This document shows positions 1-9,952 of a DNA stretch of 64,000 nt, piece after piece. Made by a program: the position numbers and the translations under genes. Under the pieces are notes generated by a model that did no database searches, was not told the origin of the DNA, and saw only the letters and a list, made by a program, of their open reading frames with translations. The stretch is from NCBI GenBank assembly GCA_023443045.1, contig JAEZWK010000022.1, positions 1 to 64,000 on the forward strand, given 5' to 3'. Source of the DNA: Bacillota bacterium. Its GTDB lineage: Bacteria; Bacillota_A; Clostridia; Tissierellales; Peptoniphilaceae. The first letter of the stretch is position 1. Each line of letters starts with the position of its first letter.

Positions 1-515
1 TCTCCATAATACATAATTTCATTTAGCCTATCTGATGGAAAGTGATTTTTACATATATTAATCAAATCTATTCCTTTTATATCCTTACCCACTTCAATTA
101 TAGTTCCAAATTTTAAAGATTCTTCTTCAAATAAACAATCAACTTCAGTACCTAAACTACTAAATATACTATTGTTCATACCGTATTCGCTGCAGTCAAA
201 AGGTGTATGATAGCACAATATATTTATATTATTATCTAAGATTTTTTTTAAAATAGAAAAATTAAAATCTCCTTTAATAATCTTTTTTATTCCCTTATAT
301 ATCAAAGGATGATGGCTGATAATTAAATCATATTTTTTCTCAATTGCATAATCCACTGTGTCAATTTCAACATCCATTACTATCAAGCACTTATGTACTT
401 CGTGCTCATAATCCCCAATTATCAATCCAGAATTATCCCATGATAATGAATTTTTTAATGGATAAAGATTTTCCATTTTACTCATTAATTCTTTTATTTT
501 CAATATTTTCTCCAT
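1..515 (-). CDS. Nif3-like dinuclear metal centre protein (DUF34), 3' end outside window
   Basis: Partial gene: 171 codons are visible and the C-terminal part lies off the left edge. The reading frame from the ATG at 515 gives an N-terminus with SLSWDNSGLIIGD and then LIISHHPLIYKG, the signature of the Nif3/YqfO family, whose paired histidines bind a dinuclear metal site. The ATG lies inside the end of trmK (16-base overlap); two more in-frame ATGs follow within 14 codons, so the start is not certain. The trmK-nif3 order is common in Firmicutes, where the pair follows rpoD. The biochemical role of the family is poorly defined; proposed links are to metal handling and to hydrolysis of damaged cofactors. 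Confidence 0.85.
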   Translation of the reverse strand, partial: MEKILKIKELMSKMENLYPLKNSLSWDNSGLIIGDYEHEVHKCLIVMDVEIDTVDYAIEKKYDLIISHHPLIYKGIKKIIKGDFNFSILKKILDNNINILCYHTPFDCSEYGMNNSIFSSLGTEVDCLFEEESLKFGTIIEVGKDIKGIDLINICKNHFPSDRLNEIMYYG

Positions 516-1156
516 TTTTCCAACAATAAATTGTTTTTATATATTTCTTCAGTATTCGAAGAATTTTCGCTTATTTTTTTATTTATATTTTCTAATTTTT
601 TAATATTATGCTCAACATAGGATTTAAAAACATCCTCTTTTGTACAAGCTTTAAGGAATTTAGGAAAAAAAATCTCCTCTTCACCATTATATGATTTTGT
701 AGTATCTAATATAATTACATTATAAAATTTTCTTCCTTCGCTAACAATAGCATCATCAACTATATTTATATTTTTTTCTATAGCAAATTGTCTAATTAAA
801 TCAGGTTTTGTCATCGGTTGAAGTAAAATTTTCCTAAATGATTTTGTTTTATTAATATCAAAATTTAAGATATTATAAATTAGTTCTGCGCCCATTCCAG
901 AAATTACTAATGCTTCTACTTCAAATGGCTCTACAACTTTTATTCCATCTCCACATCGAAATGAGACATTATTTCCCATTTTCTTAAATAACATTTTTGC
1001 TTTATTAAGACAATCTGCACTAATATCAGTTAAAATAAGTTTTTCAATTAATCCATTTTTAATTAGATCATAACCAAGCTTACCATGATCACATCCAATA
1101 TCAGCAAAACTTTTTACATCTCTAAGATTTTCTAATAAATAATTAAGACGATCCAT
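500..1156 (-). CDS. trmK: tRNA (adenine(22)-N1)-methyltransferase TrmK
   Basis: 218 aa class I SAM-dependent methyltransferase. The SAM-binding motif I appears as ADIGCDHGKLGYDLI near the N-terminus, followed by LILTDIS (motif II acidic region) and VISGMGAELIY, all typical of the TrmK/YqfN family that makes m1A22 in tRNA. Length is normal for the family. The start ATG overlaps the rpoD stop by one base (TAATG), and the end overlaps the nif3-like start, so translation is probably coupled. Context (rpoD-trmK-nif3) matches other Firmicutes. Confidence 0.9.
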   Translation of the reverse strand: MDRLNYLLENLRDVKSFADIGCDHGKLGYDLIKNGLIEKLILTDISADCLNKAKMLFKKMGNNVSFRCGDGIKVVEPFEVEALVISGMGAELIYNILNFDINKTKSFRKILLQPMTKPDLIRQFAIEKNINIVDDAIVSEGRKFYNVIILDTTKSYNGEEEIFFPKFLKACTKEDVFKSYVEHNIKKLENINKKISENSSNTEEIYKNNLLLEKWRKY

Positions 1157-2274
1157 TATTCCAAAAAGTCCTTTAGTTTTTCGCTTCTTTTTGGGTGTCT
1201 TAATTTTCTTAATGCTTTAGCTTCAATCTGTCTTATTCTTTCTCTTGTGACATCAAAAACTTTTCCTACTTCTTCCAAAGTCCTTGTTTTGCCGTCATCT
1301 AACCCAAATCTTAATCTTAAAACTTTTTGTTCTCTTTCGCTTAACGTATCAAGTGTACTAAATAATTGATTTCTTAACATCATATTTGTAGCTGCATCCT
1401 GCGGACTTGTAATTTCTTCATCAGGAATAAAATCCCCCAAATGTGAATCCTCTTCTTCTCCTATTGGCGTTTCCAAACTAACTGGCTCTTGAGAAATTTT
1501 TTGAATTTCCCTTACCTTATCAATATCCATTTCCATCTCTTTAGCTAATTCTTCAGCTGATGGTTCTCTGCCCAACTCTTGAATTAAGTGTCTTTGAACT
1601 CTTAATAATTTATTTATTGTTTCAACCATGTGAACAGGAATTCTAATTGTTCTAGCTTGATCAGCAATTGCCCTAGTTATTGCTTGCCTAATCCACCATG
1701 TCGCATAAGTAGAAAATTTAAATCCCTTTCTAAAATCAAATTTTTCAACTGCTCTCATCAATCCAAGATTTCCTTCTTGAATTAAATCTAAAAATGGCAT
1801 TCCTCTTCCCATATATTTTTTGGCTATACTTACAACCAATCTTAAATTTGCTGCAGTTAATTGCTGCTTTGCTATTTCATCACCATTTTCTATTCTAATT
1901 GCAATATCAACTTCTTGATCTGCACTTAATAATTTTATTTCACCAATTTCTTTTAAATACATTTTTACAGGGTCATCATATTTTCCGCCCTTTGGAATTA
2001 ATAAATCTGGTTTTTCTTCAGAGACTTCATCTAATGTAGATTCAAAGGTTATTGTCTGTTTTATTTCAATTTTTGGTTTTTCTTCATCTGAAACTTTTAT
2101 ATTAAAATGTTCAAAACAATTGTAAATTTTTTCCATTTCAGAAACATCTAATGCAAAAACTGATAATTCATCCATTATATCTTTATAGTAAACAATATTT
2201 TTAGGCTTTGAGTTTTTAATTAGCTTGTATAAAGTTTTAGTTAATTTTCTATCGATATTAGTTATATTCTCCAT
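1156..2274 (-). CDS. rpoD: RNA polymerase primary sigma factor
   Basis: 372 aa. The C-terminal two thirds hold the full sigma70 set: region 1.2 ([14 protein letters not shown]), region 2 ([20 protein letters not shown], then [18 protein letters not shown] and [14 protein letters not shown]), region 3, and the region 4 helix-turn-helix ([19 protein letters not shown]). The N-terminal 90 residues are variable, as is usual in Firmicutes SigA. I chose the ATG at 2274 over the GTG nine bases upstream because AAGGGTGG sits just before it as a ribosome binding site. The start lies inside the end of dnaG (17-base overlap), the classic dnaG-rpoD macromolecular-synthesis arrangement. Confidence 0.96.
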   Translation of the reverse strand: MENITNIDRKLTKTLYKLIKNSKPKNIVYYKDIMDELSVFALDVSEMEKIYNCFEHFNIKVSDEEKPKIEIKQTITFESTLDEVSEEKPDLLIPKGGKYDDPVKMYLKEIGEIKLLSADQEVDIAIRIENGDEIAKQQLTAANLRLVVSIAKKYMGRGMPFLDLIQEGNLGLMRAVEKFDFRKGFKFSTYATWWIRQAITRAIADQARTIRIPVHMVETINKLLRVQRHLIQELGREPSAEELAKEMEMDIDKVREIQKISQEPVSLETPIGEEEDSHLGDFIPDEEITSPQDAATNMMLRNQLFSTLDTLSEREQKVLRLRFGLDDGKTRTLEEVGKVFDVTRERIRQIEAKALRKLRHPKRSEKLKDFLE

Positions 2275-4027
2275 AGTTACCACCCTTATTTTGTTTATCC
2301 ATTAATTCTAAAATTTTCATTAATTCTTCTTTTGAGTTATCATCTTTATTTTCTTTAATTTCATTAAACCTCTGTCTTAAAATATTTTGAGTTTTTTTTG
2401 CATCTTTATTCCTAAATCCAGATATTAATTCGTTAAGCATTTTTTCGGACTGTATTGAGTCGATATTTAGTTTTCTTATCCTATCTAATATATGTTCAGG
2501 AATATCTTTATTATCTTTTAATTTTTTTAAAAACTCTTCAAATACTATTTCAGATGAATTTAGATATTCTGATTTTATCATTTTATAAATTTCCCTTATA
2601 TACTGTGTTTCTATAGTTGAAATAATACTATATTTTTCTATTTCATTGAAATTTACTTTATCAGTTAATATAAAATTAATTAGAAGTAATTCTCTATCAT
2701 GATCTTTATTTGCCACCCTCTCGACAAAAACATCTTCCTTTTTTAAATTCACTTTATTTCTAACTTTATTTTCTATAAATCTCTCATCTATATTAAACTT
2801 TTCTGAAAAATATTTTATAAGATTCAACGATTGTATATTACCAGAATTTTCAGATATTGTTGCAATTAAATTTGAAACTCTATCAATAGTGTCAGTAAAA
2901 TCTATCCTGCCACTTTTATTAATTTCTTCTTTCAAATGATCCGCAAGAATAGATAACCCATCTTTCGAGGTATAGATTAAAGAATAAAAAGCTTCTTTCC
3001 CATATTTGTCTATAAAATTATCGGGATCCATATTATCTGGAAGAGTAATTACTTTTGGAAAAACATTAAATGTTAATAATATTTCAATATTCCTTAATGT
3101 CGCTTTTATTCCTGCTGCATCCCCATCAAGACATAAATAAACTTCTTTTCCAAACCTTTTTATGAGTTGAGCTTGTCTCTCAGTAAATGATGTGCCTAAG
3201 CTAGCAACCGCAAAATCTATACCAGCTTGATGAAGTTTTACAACATCTAGATTACCTTCAACTAGAAGAATCTTATCTTTGTTTTGATCTTGTATATTTT
3301 TTCTTAATTTCATTTGATAAAGCCCAAATAGTAAATCACCTTTTTTAAAATATTTAGAATCTCTAGAGTTATAGTACTTTGGTTCCTTATCTGAAATTGT
3401 TCGACCACTAAAGCCAACGACTTTTCCAGAAATATCTATCAGAGGAAACACAATTCTATCTCTAAATGCGTCATAATAATTAGATATTTTTTCAGAATAT
3501 GACAATACCTCGGACTCTATAATGGCTTCTTTTTTATATCCTTTATTTAATAGATATTTATATAAATCGTCCCATTTATCCAATGCATAACCTATTCCAA
3601 ATCTTTTAACTGACTTAACATCAATTTTTCTTTTCACAAGGTAATTCTGAGCTAATTTATTTGAAAACAAATTATTCATAAAGTAATACGCAGCATCTCT
3701 ATTTATATCATAAAAATAATTTTTTACAGGTTCATGGCTATCCGGTGAGAATTGTATATTTAATTTTTTCGCCAATATCTCAACCGCTTCTGAAAAACTG
3801 CAATTTTCCATTTCTTGTATAAAACTTATTACATCTCCACTTTTTCCACAACCAAAACATTTAAAGTTTTTATCATCAAAAACTGTAAATGAGGGCGTTT
3901 TTTCGTTGTGAAATGGACATAGTCCAACATAATTTTTTCCTCTTTTTATCAGTTGAACATATTCTCCAATGATATCTACTGCACTTGTTTGTTTAATTTT
4001 TTCAATTACTTCTTCAGGAATATACAT
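2258..4027 (-). CDS. dnaG: DNA primase
   Basis: 589 aa, normal for bacterial primase. An N-terminal CHC2 zinc finger is visible ([11 protein letters not shown]...[10 protein letters not shown], about residues 38-66), then the catalytic core with the TOPRIM acidic motifs ([12 protein letters not shown] near 255 and the LCLDGDAAG motif near 300), and a less conserved C-terminal region expected to bind DnaB. It synthesises RNA primers at the replication fork. The gene overlaps rpoD at its 3' end and follows dgt after 17 bases. Confidence 0.96.
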   Translation of the reverse strand: MYIPEEVIEKIKQTSAVDIIGEYVQLIKRGKNYVGLCPFHNEKTPSFTVFDDKNFKCFGCGKSGDVISFIQEMENCSFSEAVEILAKKLNIQFSPDSHEPVKNYFYDINRDAAYYFMNNLFSNKLAQNYLVKRKIDVKSVKRFGIGYALDKWDDLYKYLLNKGYKKEAIIESEVLSYSEKISNYYDAFRDRIVFPLIDISGKVVGFSGRTISDKEPKYYNSRDSKYFKKGDLLFGLYQMKLRKNIQDQNKDKILLVEGNLDVVKLHQAGIDFAVASLGTSFTERQAQLIKRFGKEVYLCLDGDAAGIKATLRNIEILLTFNVFPKVITLPDNMDPDNFIDKYGKEAFYSLIYTSKDGLSILADHLKEEINKSGRIDFTDTIDRVSNLIATISENSGNIQSLNLIKYFSEKFNIDERFIENKVRNKVNLKKEDVFVERVANKDHDRELLLINFILTDKVNFNEIEKYSIISTIETQYIREIYKMIKSEYLNSSEIVFEEFLKKLKDNKDIPEHILDRIRKLNIDSIQSEKMLNELISGFRNKDAKKTQNILRQRFNEIKENKDDNSKEELMKILELMDKQNKGGNYGEYN

Positions 4028-4044
4028 AATCTACCTTTTTAAAT

Positions 4045-5058
4045 TTATCTCAGAAGTGATTTTGGTATACAAATCTCTTTAAATTTTTCTACTGCAAAAT
4101 AATCTGTCATTCCAGCGATATAATCAGTAACTATTCTATGAATATTTTCATCTTTATCATACTGATCTAAAACTCCCATTTCTTGAGGATTTTCTAAATA
4201 ATGAGAATATAATATTGAAATGATTTTTTCAATATTTTCTGATTCCCTTTTCGATCTTTCGTCCCAATATATGTTTTCAAACATAAATTCTCTTAATCTT
4301 AACATGGATTTTTTAATTTTATCACTTTGTTCTACACAATTATTACCATATGATGTTGTAACTATATCTCTAATTAAAGTATCTATTCTCTTACCATGAG
4401 TATGTCCTAAATCATCTAAAATATCTTTAGGAATTCTAGCAGGATCTAAATATCCTCCTCTAATTGCATCATCGATGTCATGGTTTAAATAAGCAATCCT
4501 ATCAGCAAATTTTAGAATATATCCTTCTAATGTTTCAGGCTTTTTATCGCCAGTGTGATTAATAATTCCATCCCTTACTTCGTATGTTAAATTTAAACCT
4601 CTATTCTCATTGTGTCTTTCTAAATAATCAACAACTCGTAGAGACTGTTCATAATGTTTAAAACCAAGTAGAGAAATTTTATTTAATATATCTTCGCCCG
4701 AATGCCCAAATGGTGTATGTCCTAAATCATGAGCTAAACACATTGCCTCTACTAAATCTTCATTCAATCTCAAGCACCTTGCAATGGTTCGACCAACCTG
4801 TGTTACTTCAAGTGTATGAGTTAATCTAGTTCTATAATGATCACCTACAGGAGCTACGTATACTTGAGTTTTATCTTTTAGTCTTCTAAAACTCTTGCTA
4901 TGAATAATCCTGTCCCTATCTATTTGAAACTCTGTACGTAGATCACAATTGTTGTCCGGAAATTTTCTACCTTTAGACATATCAGAAAACTGTGCATATT
5001 CAAATAATGTTTTATGTTCATTTTCCTCTAATATTCTTTTAATAGAGATCTCTGCCAT
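4045..5058 (-). CDS. dgt: dGTP triphosphohydrolase-like HD protein
   Basis: 337 aa HD-superfamily phosphohydrolase of the deoxyguanosinetriphosphatase-like family. Metal ligands are visible in RLTHTLEVTQVGRTIAR (first His) and LAHDLGHTPFGHSGE (HD motif), with the family-typical N-terminal region FRRLKDKTQVYVAP and, later, YILKFADRIAYLNHDIDDA. The likely activity is hydrolysis of dGTP or other dNTPs to the nucleoside and triphosphate; substrate range cannot be read from sequence. It lies in the dgt-dnaG-rpoD order seen in other Clostridia, two bases downstream of ppsR. Confidence 0.9.
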   Translation of the reverse strand: MAEISIKRILEENEHKTLFEYAQFSDMSKGRKFPDNNCDLRTEFQIDRDRIIHSKSFRRLKDKTQVYVAPVGDHYRTRLTHTLEVTQVGRTIARCLRLNEDLVEAMCLAHDLGHTPFGHSGEDILNKISLLGFKHYEQSLRVVDYLERHNENRGLNLTYEVRDGIINHTGDKKPETLEGYILKFADRIAYLNHDIDDAIRGGYLDPARIPKDILDDLGHTHGKRIDTLIRDIVTTSYGNNCVEQSDKIKKSMLRLREFMFENIYWDERSKRESENIEKIISILYSHYLENPQEMGVLDQYDKDENIHRIVTDYIAGMTDYFAVEKFKEICIPKSLLR

Positions 5059-5059
5059 T

Positions 5060-5866
5060 TTAAAACCTCTCTTCCATATATTCTAAAATCAATGTTGCTG
5101 TTTCTTCTATAGCTTTATTACTTACATCTATAATTGTACATCCAATTTTTTCCATTATATTCTTTGCATAATCCAATTCTTCGTTAATTCTTTTTATTTC
5201 TGAATAATCACCCATCGACGGTAATCCTAATGCCTTTAATCTTTCCTCCCTGATTGAAACCATTAAATCTGGTGTAGTTGTTAAACCAAAAATTCTCTTA
5301 GGATCTTTTTTAAATAATTCTTCACTTACTTCAACCTCAGGTACCAAAGGAACATTAGCCACAAAGTAATTTTTATTAGCTAAATACATAGAAAGCGGTG
5401 TTTTACTAGTTCTACTAACACCTATTAAACATATATCTGCTTTCATAACTCCTCTAGGGTCTTTACCATCATCATATTTTACGGCAAATTCAACTGCATC
5501 AATCTTCTGAAAATATTTCTCATCTAATTTTCTCAGTATTCCAGATTCTCTTATGGGTTCTAATTTTAAAACATTAGAAAAAACTTCTATCGGCTGCTTC
5601 ATAATATTAATAGTTGGTATATTATATTTTCGTCCTAAGTCTTCTATAAAAAGTGAATTCTCAATAATAACAGTACTAAAAATAATACACGACAGTGAAG
5701 TTTTTGCTTCCTCAAAGATACTTAATATTTGATCTTTATCAGACACATATGGATATCTTTTAATTTCGTAAGATATTTGCGGAAACTGTGCAGCTGTTGC
5801 TCTAGCAATTTTACCACCAGTTTCTCCTATCGAATCACTTAACACATAAATTGTAATATCACTCAT
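5060..5866 (-). CDS. ppsR: Pyruvate,phosphate dikinase regulatory protein (full length)
   Basis: 268 aa member of the DUF299 (PDRP/PSRP) family, a bifunctional ADP-dependent kinase and Pi-dependent pyrophosphorylase that switches PPDK off and on. The N-terminal half begins ITIYVLSDSIGETGG. The kinase half holds the P-loop-like GVSRTSKTPLSMYLA near residue 150, followed by NVPLVPEVEV and FGLTTTP. Length is normal. The gene follows the glyS-like ORF with a one-base stop/start overlap. Its presumed substrate, PPDK, is encoded 21 kb away at 27210-29834, next to a second, half-length paralog (26765-27229). Confidence 0.92.
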   Translation of the reverse strand: MSDITIYVLSDSIGETGGKIARATAAQFPQISYEIKRYPYVSDKDQILSIFEEAKTSLSCIIFSTVIIENSLFIEDLGRKYNIPTINIMKQPIEVFSNVLKLEPIRESGILRKLDEKYFQKIDAVEFAVKYDDGKDPRGVMKADICLIGVSRTSKTPLSMYLANKNYFVANVPLVPEVEVSEELFKKDPKRIFGLTTTPDLMVSIREERLKALGLPSMGDYSEIKRINEELDYAKNIMEKIGCTIIDVSNKAIEETATLILEYMEERF

Positions 5867-7623
5867 TAGAACCAGTTCTCCCTAATATATTTATATATTT
5901 TGTAGTCATTATCTGATAAAAATTCTTTGTTTTCTAATTCACTAATATAATTATAGAAAATCAAATTATTAGATCTAATTGCATCTAGAAAATCATTTGA
6001 TCTAATTTTATTCTTTTTATTATCGATGGTATGATCCACTAGATTAGAAAAATCTTTAGCTTTTTCAGATATATTTTCATCCTCATTATCTATTTGTTTA
6101 TCATTTATTAACTCTATATATTGGAGATATAAACTAATTTCTCTATTATATCCATTATAATTATGAGTAATAAATTGTAATTCAGTTAGTATATTTATAG
6201 GACTTAAATCAAAATTAATAAAAATTGGTTTTATAAGTCTTGAATCTATATTTTTATTTTCGAGATATAGACTAAATCTTCTTGAAAAAATATCATAAAT
6301 TTGATTAAAAACTTTTTTATAATCAAATGCTGAAATATTATTCTCCATATAAGAATATAATGAAAATTCAATTAATCTATTTATTGGTAAATCAATCATA
6401 TTATTAATTAAGTTATTAATTATATCATCAACATCAGAATTTATATTTACATCATAATCAGTAATTTTATTAAACATTAATAAACCTGAAATATCATCTA
6501 ACACATCTATTATTTTTACAATATTGCCTAAATAATTTGGATCCTTAGATAAATCATAAATATAGTTTAGTGCTTGCAATGAAGTTTTATTACACAATTT
6601 ACTTATAGTTTCATTTATAACAATAATTGAATACTCCGGATAATTTTTACCCAATGAAGTTATGTATGGAGCATATAAGTAAGAGATGATTTGAACTAAT
6701 GAATCTTCCATTTCATTCGCAAAATTTAAATATTTAGCTATAGATTTTGCTACATATTTAAGTCTATCGGTTTTATCTTTCATTGTTCCTATTTCAAATT
6801 TATTTTCAATTTCATTTAATTTTATATCGATTCTTTCATCATTTATATCTTTATCTATAGACAAAATTTCTATAAGCTCTTTAATGTTGGATTTAATCTG
6901 GTATCTAATTATTTCCCATGAAACATCATCTACATTTTCTGTTTCAGAATACACAAAAATTATTTTATCTGCTATATTTCCATTTGCAACCAATGGAATA
7001 ATATTAATCTGATTATTTAGAATAAACTCCAGAGAAATATCTGACAATGGAATGCTATCAATATCTAGATCTATCAATTTAAATTTAGGATCGATATGAT
7101 AATATATGAGTTTATCTAATAAATCGCGATTTATATTTACTGAAAATCCCATTGATGAAGCAAATTTTTTAATTTTAAGTTCTATAGAATTATAATATTC
7201 ATCTTTATTTTTCAATCTATATAATTTATTATCAGGAAAATCAGAAATTAAGAAAAAGTTAATATTAAATCCATATTCTAGATCTTCTTTATTTTTTTGT
7301 GAAATAAAATCACAATAAACATTCGCATCCAAAATCAAAGAATAAAAAATATATTTATCGAACCTTTTTATCAGTTTGCTTTCGATATTATTTATAACTT
7401 CTTTTATAAAATTATTGCTATTAATGTTGATTAGATTTGATAATTCACACGCTATTATTATATATTTATTTATTAATAAAACATCTATTGCACTATAATT
7501 GATACTATTTAAGGATAATGTATTTTTTAGTGAATCCTCAATCTCTTTTTGAATAATATCTTTGTTTTTATAATTAAGATTTAAAAGCTTAAATTCTAAA
7601 ATATAATTATAATTTTTATTCAT
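5866..7623 (-). CDS. Divergent GlyS-like protein (glycyl-tRNA synthetase beta-subunit relative)
   Basis: 585 aa, uninterrupted, very Asn/Ile/Asp-rich. By eye it follows the GlyS beta-subunit plan: an N-terminal strand YILEFKLLNL where GlyS has LLEIGTEELP; a central block (about 198-230) matching the GlyS stretch around FPVYDKDGKLLPYFI; WEIIRYQIKSNIKEL (236-250) matching the RARLSDAKFF block; and EIGTMKDKTDRLKYVAKSIA (277-296), which matches the GlyS signature LGTLxDKTxRI closely. A later IFSRRFSLYLENKNID resembles the anticodon-binding domain start. It is about 100 residues shorter than GlyS, and most invariant residues outside the DKTDR block have changed. It overlaps the alpha-like gene by 8 bases. 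Homology is fairly secure; function is unknown and tRNA charging is unlikely. Confidence 0.72.
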   Translation of the reverse strand: MNKNYNYILEFKLLNLNYKNKDIIQKEIEDSLKNTLSLNSINYSAIDVLLINKYIIIACELSNLININSNNFIKEVINNIESKLIKRFDKYIFYSLILDANVYCDFISQKNKEDLEYGFNINFFLISDFPDNKLYRLKNKDEYYNSIELKIKKFASSMGFSVNINRDLLDKLIYYHIDPKFKLIDLDIDSIPLSDISLEFILNNQINIIPLVANGNIADKIIFVYSETENVDDVSWEIIRYQIKSNIKELIEILSIDKDINDERIDIKLNEIENKFEIGTMKDKTDRLKYVAKSIAKYLNFANEMEDSLVQIISYLYAPYITSLGKNYPEYSIIVINETISKLCNKTSLQALNYIYDLSKDPNYLGNIVKIIDVLDDISGLLMFNKITDYDVNINSDVDDIINNLINNMIDLPINRLIEFSLYSYMENNISAFDYKKVFNQIYDIFSRRFSLYLENKNIDSRLIKPIFINFDLSPINILTELQFITHNYNGYNREISLYLQYIELINDKQIDNEDENISEKAKDFSNLVDHTIDNKKNKIRSNDFLDAIRSNNLIFYNYISELENKEFLSDNDYKIYKYIRENWF

Positions 7624-8422
7624 TGTCTTCTTCCTTTATTGAAATTAAAATTTGTTTAAGTAGATTATTTAATTCCAATCTTAATCTAATATATTCGCCT
7701 GAATCTCTACCTTTGGCAATAGCAACTCTATTCAGTATAAATAATGCTCTTAAAAATGTTTTGTAAGCAAAGAAAATGTATCTATCCTTCAGTAATAAAG
7801 ATATTTCATCTGTAATTCTCTCTAAAATAATTTGTTCGTTATTTAAAGTATCTTTAGATAAGTAAAATAACATCTCTTGCTTGTCAACTTCATTTATAAA
7901 ACTCGCCACATAGTTAGGGTCACTTTTTTCTAATTCGTATATTCTTCCAAGATCTATTTCTATAATTAGATATGAATTATCAAATGAATGATCTAAAACT
8001 GAATCTATCGTATATATATCCAGATATTTTATTTCATTTAAAAAGACAGATTCATACTCTAGATCATTAAATAAATAATTTTTATTATACTCATATGTAA
8101 TCTTAGAAAAACATGAATTTTTAAAATTTTCAGAAAAAATTTTTTCCAATCCAATTAACAATGAATTTATATTAGTTTCTTTTGTATTTATAATAATTCT
8201 GAGCAAATGTTTATTTATACTTCTATCTTTAAAATTCATATAAATCTTACTTGGAACTTCAATAACATCTGACATAAATGAGTTGCATCCATTATATAAA
8301 AAGATCACCTCTTTAGTACTTAAAACTTTTTCTGGGACTTGCTCAAAATTGTTATTTATATATTTACAATTGTAGGATTTAAAAAAATCAAATATATTAT
8401 TTATAATTGTTTTGTCTAACAT
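7616..8422 (-). CDS. Divergent GlyQ-like protein (glycyl-tRNA synthetase alpha-subunit relative, catalytic motifs lost)
   Basis: 268 aa, uninterrupted. The best match to GlyQ is the C-terminal half: NEVDKQEMLFYL (177-188) against GlyQ HQNEVEQSxYNFE, and AYKTFLRALFIL followed by EYIRLRLELNNLL (219-256) against PAYDxVLKxSHxFN and RYIxRIRxLA. The middle VPSKIYMNFKDRSINKH lines up with GlyQ VQPSRRPTDGRYGENPNR, with nearly all active-site residues gone. QPYDxExGAGT, VEDDWExPTLGA and TQFTYFQQ are also missing, and ITYGLER has become EIDLGR. GlyQ is normally about 290-300 aa. The start lies inside recO. This looks like a non-catalytic fold relative; alternatives cannot be excluded without a profile search. 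Confidence 0.68.
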   Translation of the reverse strand: MLDKTIINNIFDFFKSYNCKYINNNFEQVPEKVLSTKEVIFLYNGCNSFMSDVIEVPSKIYMNFKDRSINKHLLRIIINTKETNINSLLIGLEKIFSENFKNSCFSKITYEYNKNYLFNDLEYESVFLNEIKYLDIYTIDSVLDHSFDNSYLIIEIDLGRIYELEKSDPNYVASFINEVDKQEMLFYLSKDTLNNEQIILERITDEISLLLKDRYIFFAYKTFLRALFILNRVAIAKGRDSGEYIRLRLELNNLLKQILISIKEEDNE

Positions 8423-9077
8423 ATATAGCCTCTTTTATAAATTTTTCTGAATTTAAGATTGAAAAATCAAAACAAAATTTTAAAAATGAAATAACAGACA
8501 TTAAAAACCTATCCTCACTCTTGATTTTTGAATCAATTATCGACTGAAATTTTGTCTTCATCAATTTAATTGCAATTTCCAAATCTTCTTTATTAAAAAT
8601 AAATTTAAAATCTTCATGGTTTTCTAGCATATTATCTAATCTATAACCATGTAGAGCACAATATTTTAAAATCCAAGCTTCAGTTAATATAAATGGATCA
8701 GCACCATCATTGAGCATATATACTAACATTTCTGTCATTTCATATAAATTAGGAATATAATAGCCCTCTGGAATGGATTTATCAATTATTTCTGACACTA
8801 AATTACATAAAATATATTTATTAAAATTATTATAATCAAATTTACTCTTCAATAATAGATCGCTTTCAGTAAGATAGAACGTGTTCTTACTTTTATTAAT
8901 CACCATATTTGATACAGAAAAAAAATCAACCGTACCAGCTAAATTTTGTTTTTTGTTATATATCCCCGATGCAAAAATTTGAATTTTTGATAGTTTATCG
9001 CTAAGAACAGAAATAATTAAAGAGTTATCTCTAAATTTGACATTTGATAATACAATTGATTTTATTTTAGTCTTCAT
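8397..9077 (-). CDS. recO: DNA repair protein RecO
   Basis: 226 aa RecO, which loads RecA and anneals single strands in RecFOR recombination repair. The N-terminal OB fold is recognisable (KSIVLSNVKFRDNSLIISVL, then IFASGIYNKK and the strand before TESDLLL). The helical C-terminal part includes WILKYCALHGYRLDN, where most Firmicutes RecO proteins next show a CxxCG...CxxC zinc finger; no such cysteines are present here and the protein is shorter than the usual 240-260 aa. It lies two bases after era, as in many Firmicutes, and overlaps the glyQ-like gene by 26 bases. Confidence 0.85.
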   Translation of the reverse strand: MKTKIKSIVLSNVKFRDNSLIISVLSDKLSKIQIFASGIYNKKQNLAGTVDFFSVSNMVINKSKNTFYLTESDLLLKSKFDYNNFNKYILCNLVSEIIDKSIPEGYYIPNLYEMTEMLVYMLNDGADPFILTEAWILKYCALHGYRLDNMLENHEDFKFIFNKEDLEIAIKLMKTKFQSIIDSKIKSEDRFLMSVISFLKFCFDFSILNSEKFIKEAIYVRQNNYK

Positions 9078-9079
9078 AA

Positions 9080-9952
9080 TTATTTAAACCATCTAGATAC
9101 AATCTTTTGAGTTTTTCTCCAATTTTTTTTAATTTTTATATTGATTTTTATTTTTGCCTTTTGTGACAAAAATAATGATATTTCTCTTTCTGCATCTCTA
9201 ATTATTTTATTTATAGTACTTCCTGATTTTCCAATTAAAATTGATTTATGATTCTCTCTTTCTAGATATAAATTAAATAATATTCTTACTTTTTCTCCTT
9301 CAATAAATTCCTCGCATTCTACGTATATTCCATGCGGTATCTCTTCCCTAATATGAATCAAACATTTTTCACGTAAAATTTCGGAACATATATCTCTAAT
9401 ATTCACATCAGTAATAGAGTCATCATCATAAAATTTTGGACCTTCAGGTAAATAGTTATAGATACTATCTAAAAATTCAGAGAACCCTTCTCCATTATTA
9501 ACTGATACAAATAATATTTCATTAAATAAATTCATATCATCATACTTAGTGTACAATAATTCTCTTTCATCTTCTTTAAGCAATTCAGATTTATTAATCA
9601 AACAAATTTTTTTACCAGAATCTTTTGAAGCTAGTTCCAATACCATATTATCTAATCTACCAGTTTCTAATGAATTATCAAAAACATACACATTTATATC
9701 TGAATCTTTTGAATTTTCAATTACCTCATCCTTCATAAAATCACCCAATTTATTTTTTGGCAATTGAAATCCTGGATTATCTAAAAAAATTGCCTGCATT
9801 CTGTCATCAGTATATATAAATTTCATAGAGGTTCTTGTTGTTTGAGGTTTATCAGTTACAATTGATAATTTCATCCCTATCAAATAATTCAAAATCGAAC
9901 TTTTTCCAACATTAGGTCTACCTATTAAATTTATAAAACCACTTTTATTCAT
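9080..9952 (-). CDS. era: Era, 30S-assembly GTPase
   Basis: 290 aa. The GTPase domain shows G1 GRPNVGKSSILN (residues 11-22), the TTRTS switch region, G3 DNPG and G4 NKSE. The C-terminal KH domain is visible in ILIGKSGSTINKIIRDAERE and binds the 3' end of 16S rRNA. Length is normal. It lies in the cdd-era-recO order common in Firmicutes, overlapping cdd by 8 bases. Confidence 0.96.
   Translation of the reverse strand: MNKSGFINLIGRPNVGKSSILNYLIGMKLSIVTDKPQTTRTSMKFIYTDDRMQAIFLDNPGFQLPKNKLGDFMKDEVIENSKDSDINVYVFDNSLETGRLDNMVLELASKDSGKKICLINKSELLKEDERELLYTKYDDMNLFNEILFVSVNNGEGFSEFLDSIYNYLPEGPKFYDDDSITDVNIRDICSEILREKCLIHIREEIPHGIYVECEEFIEGEKVRILFNLYLERENHKSILIGKSGSTINKIIRDAEREISLFLSQKAKIKINIKIKKNWRKTQKIVSRWFK

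Noticed and set aside
2274..2283. GTG at 2283 as the rpoD start
   Set aside because: The ribosome binding site AAGGGTGG would overlap that codon; ATG at 2274 is correctly spaced.
5866..8422. The two ORFs as ordinary functional glyQ and glyS
   Set aside because: The alpha-like protein lacks QPYD, GAGT, the RRPxDGRYGENPNR loop, the VEDDWE motif and TQFTYFQQ, so normal aminoacylation is not credible.
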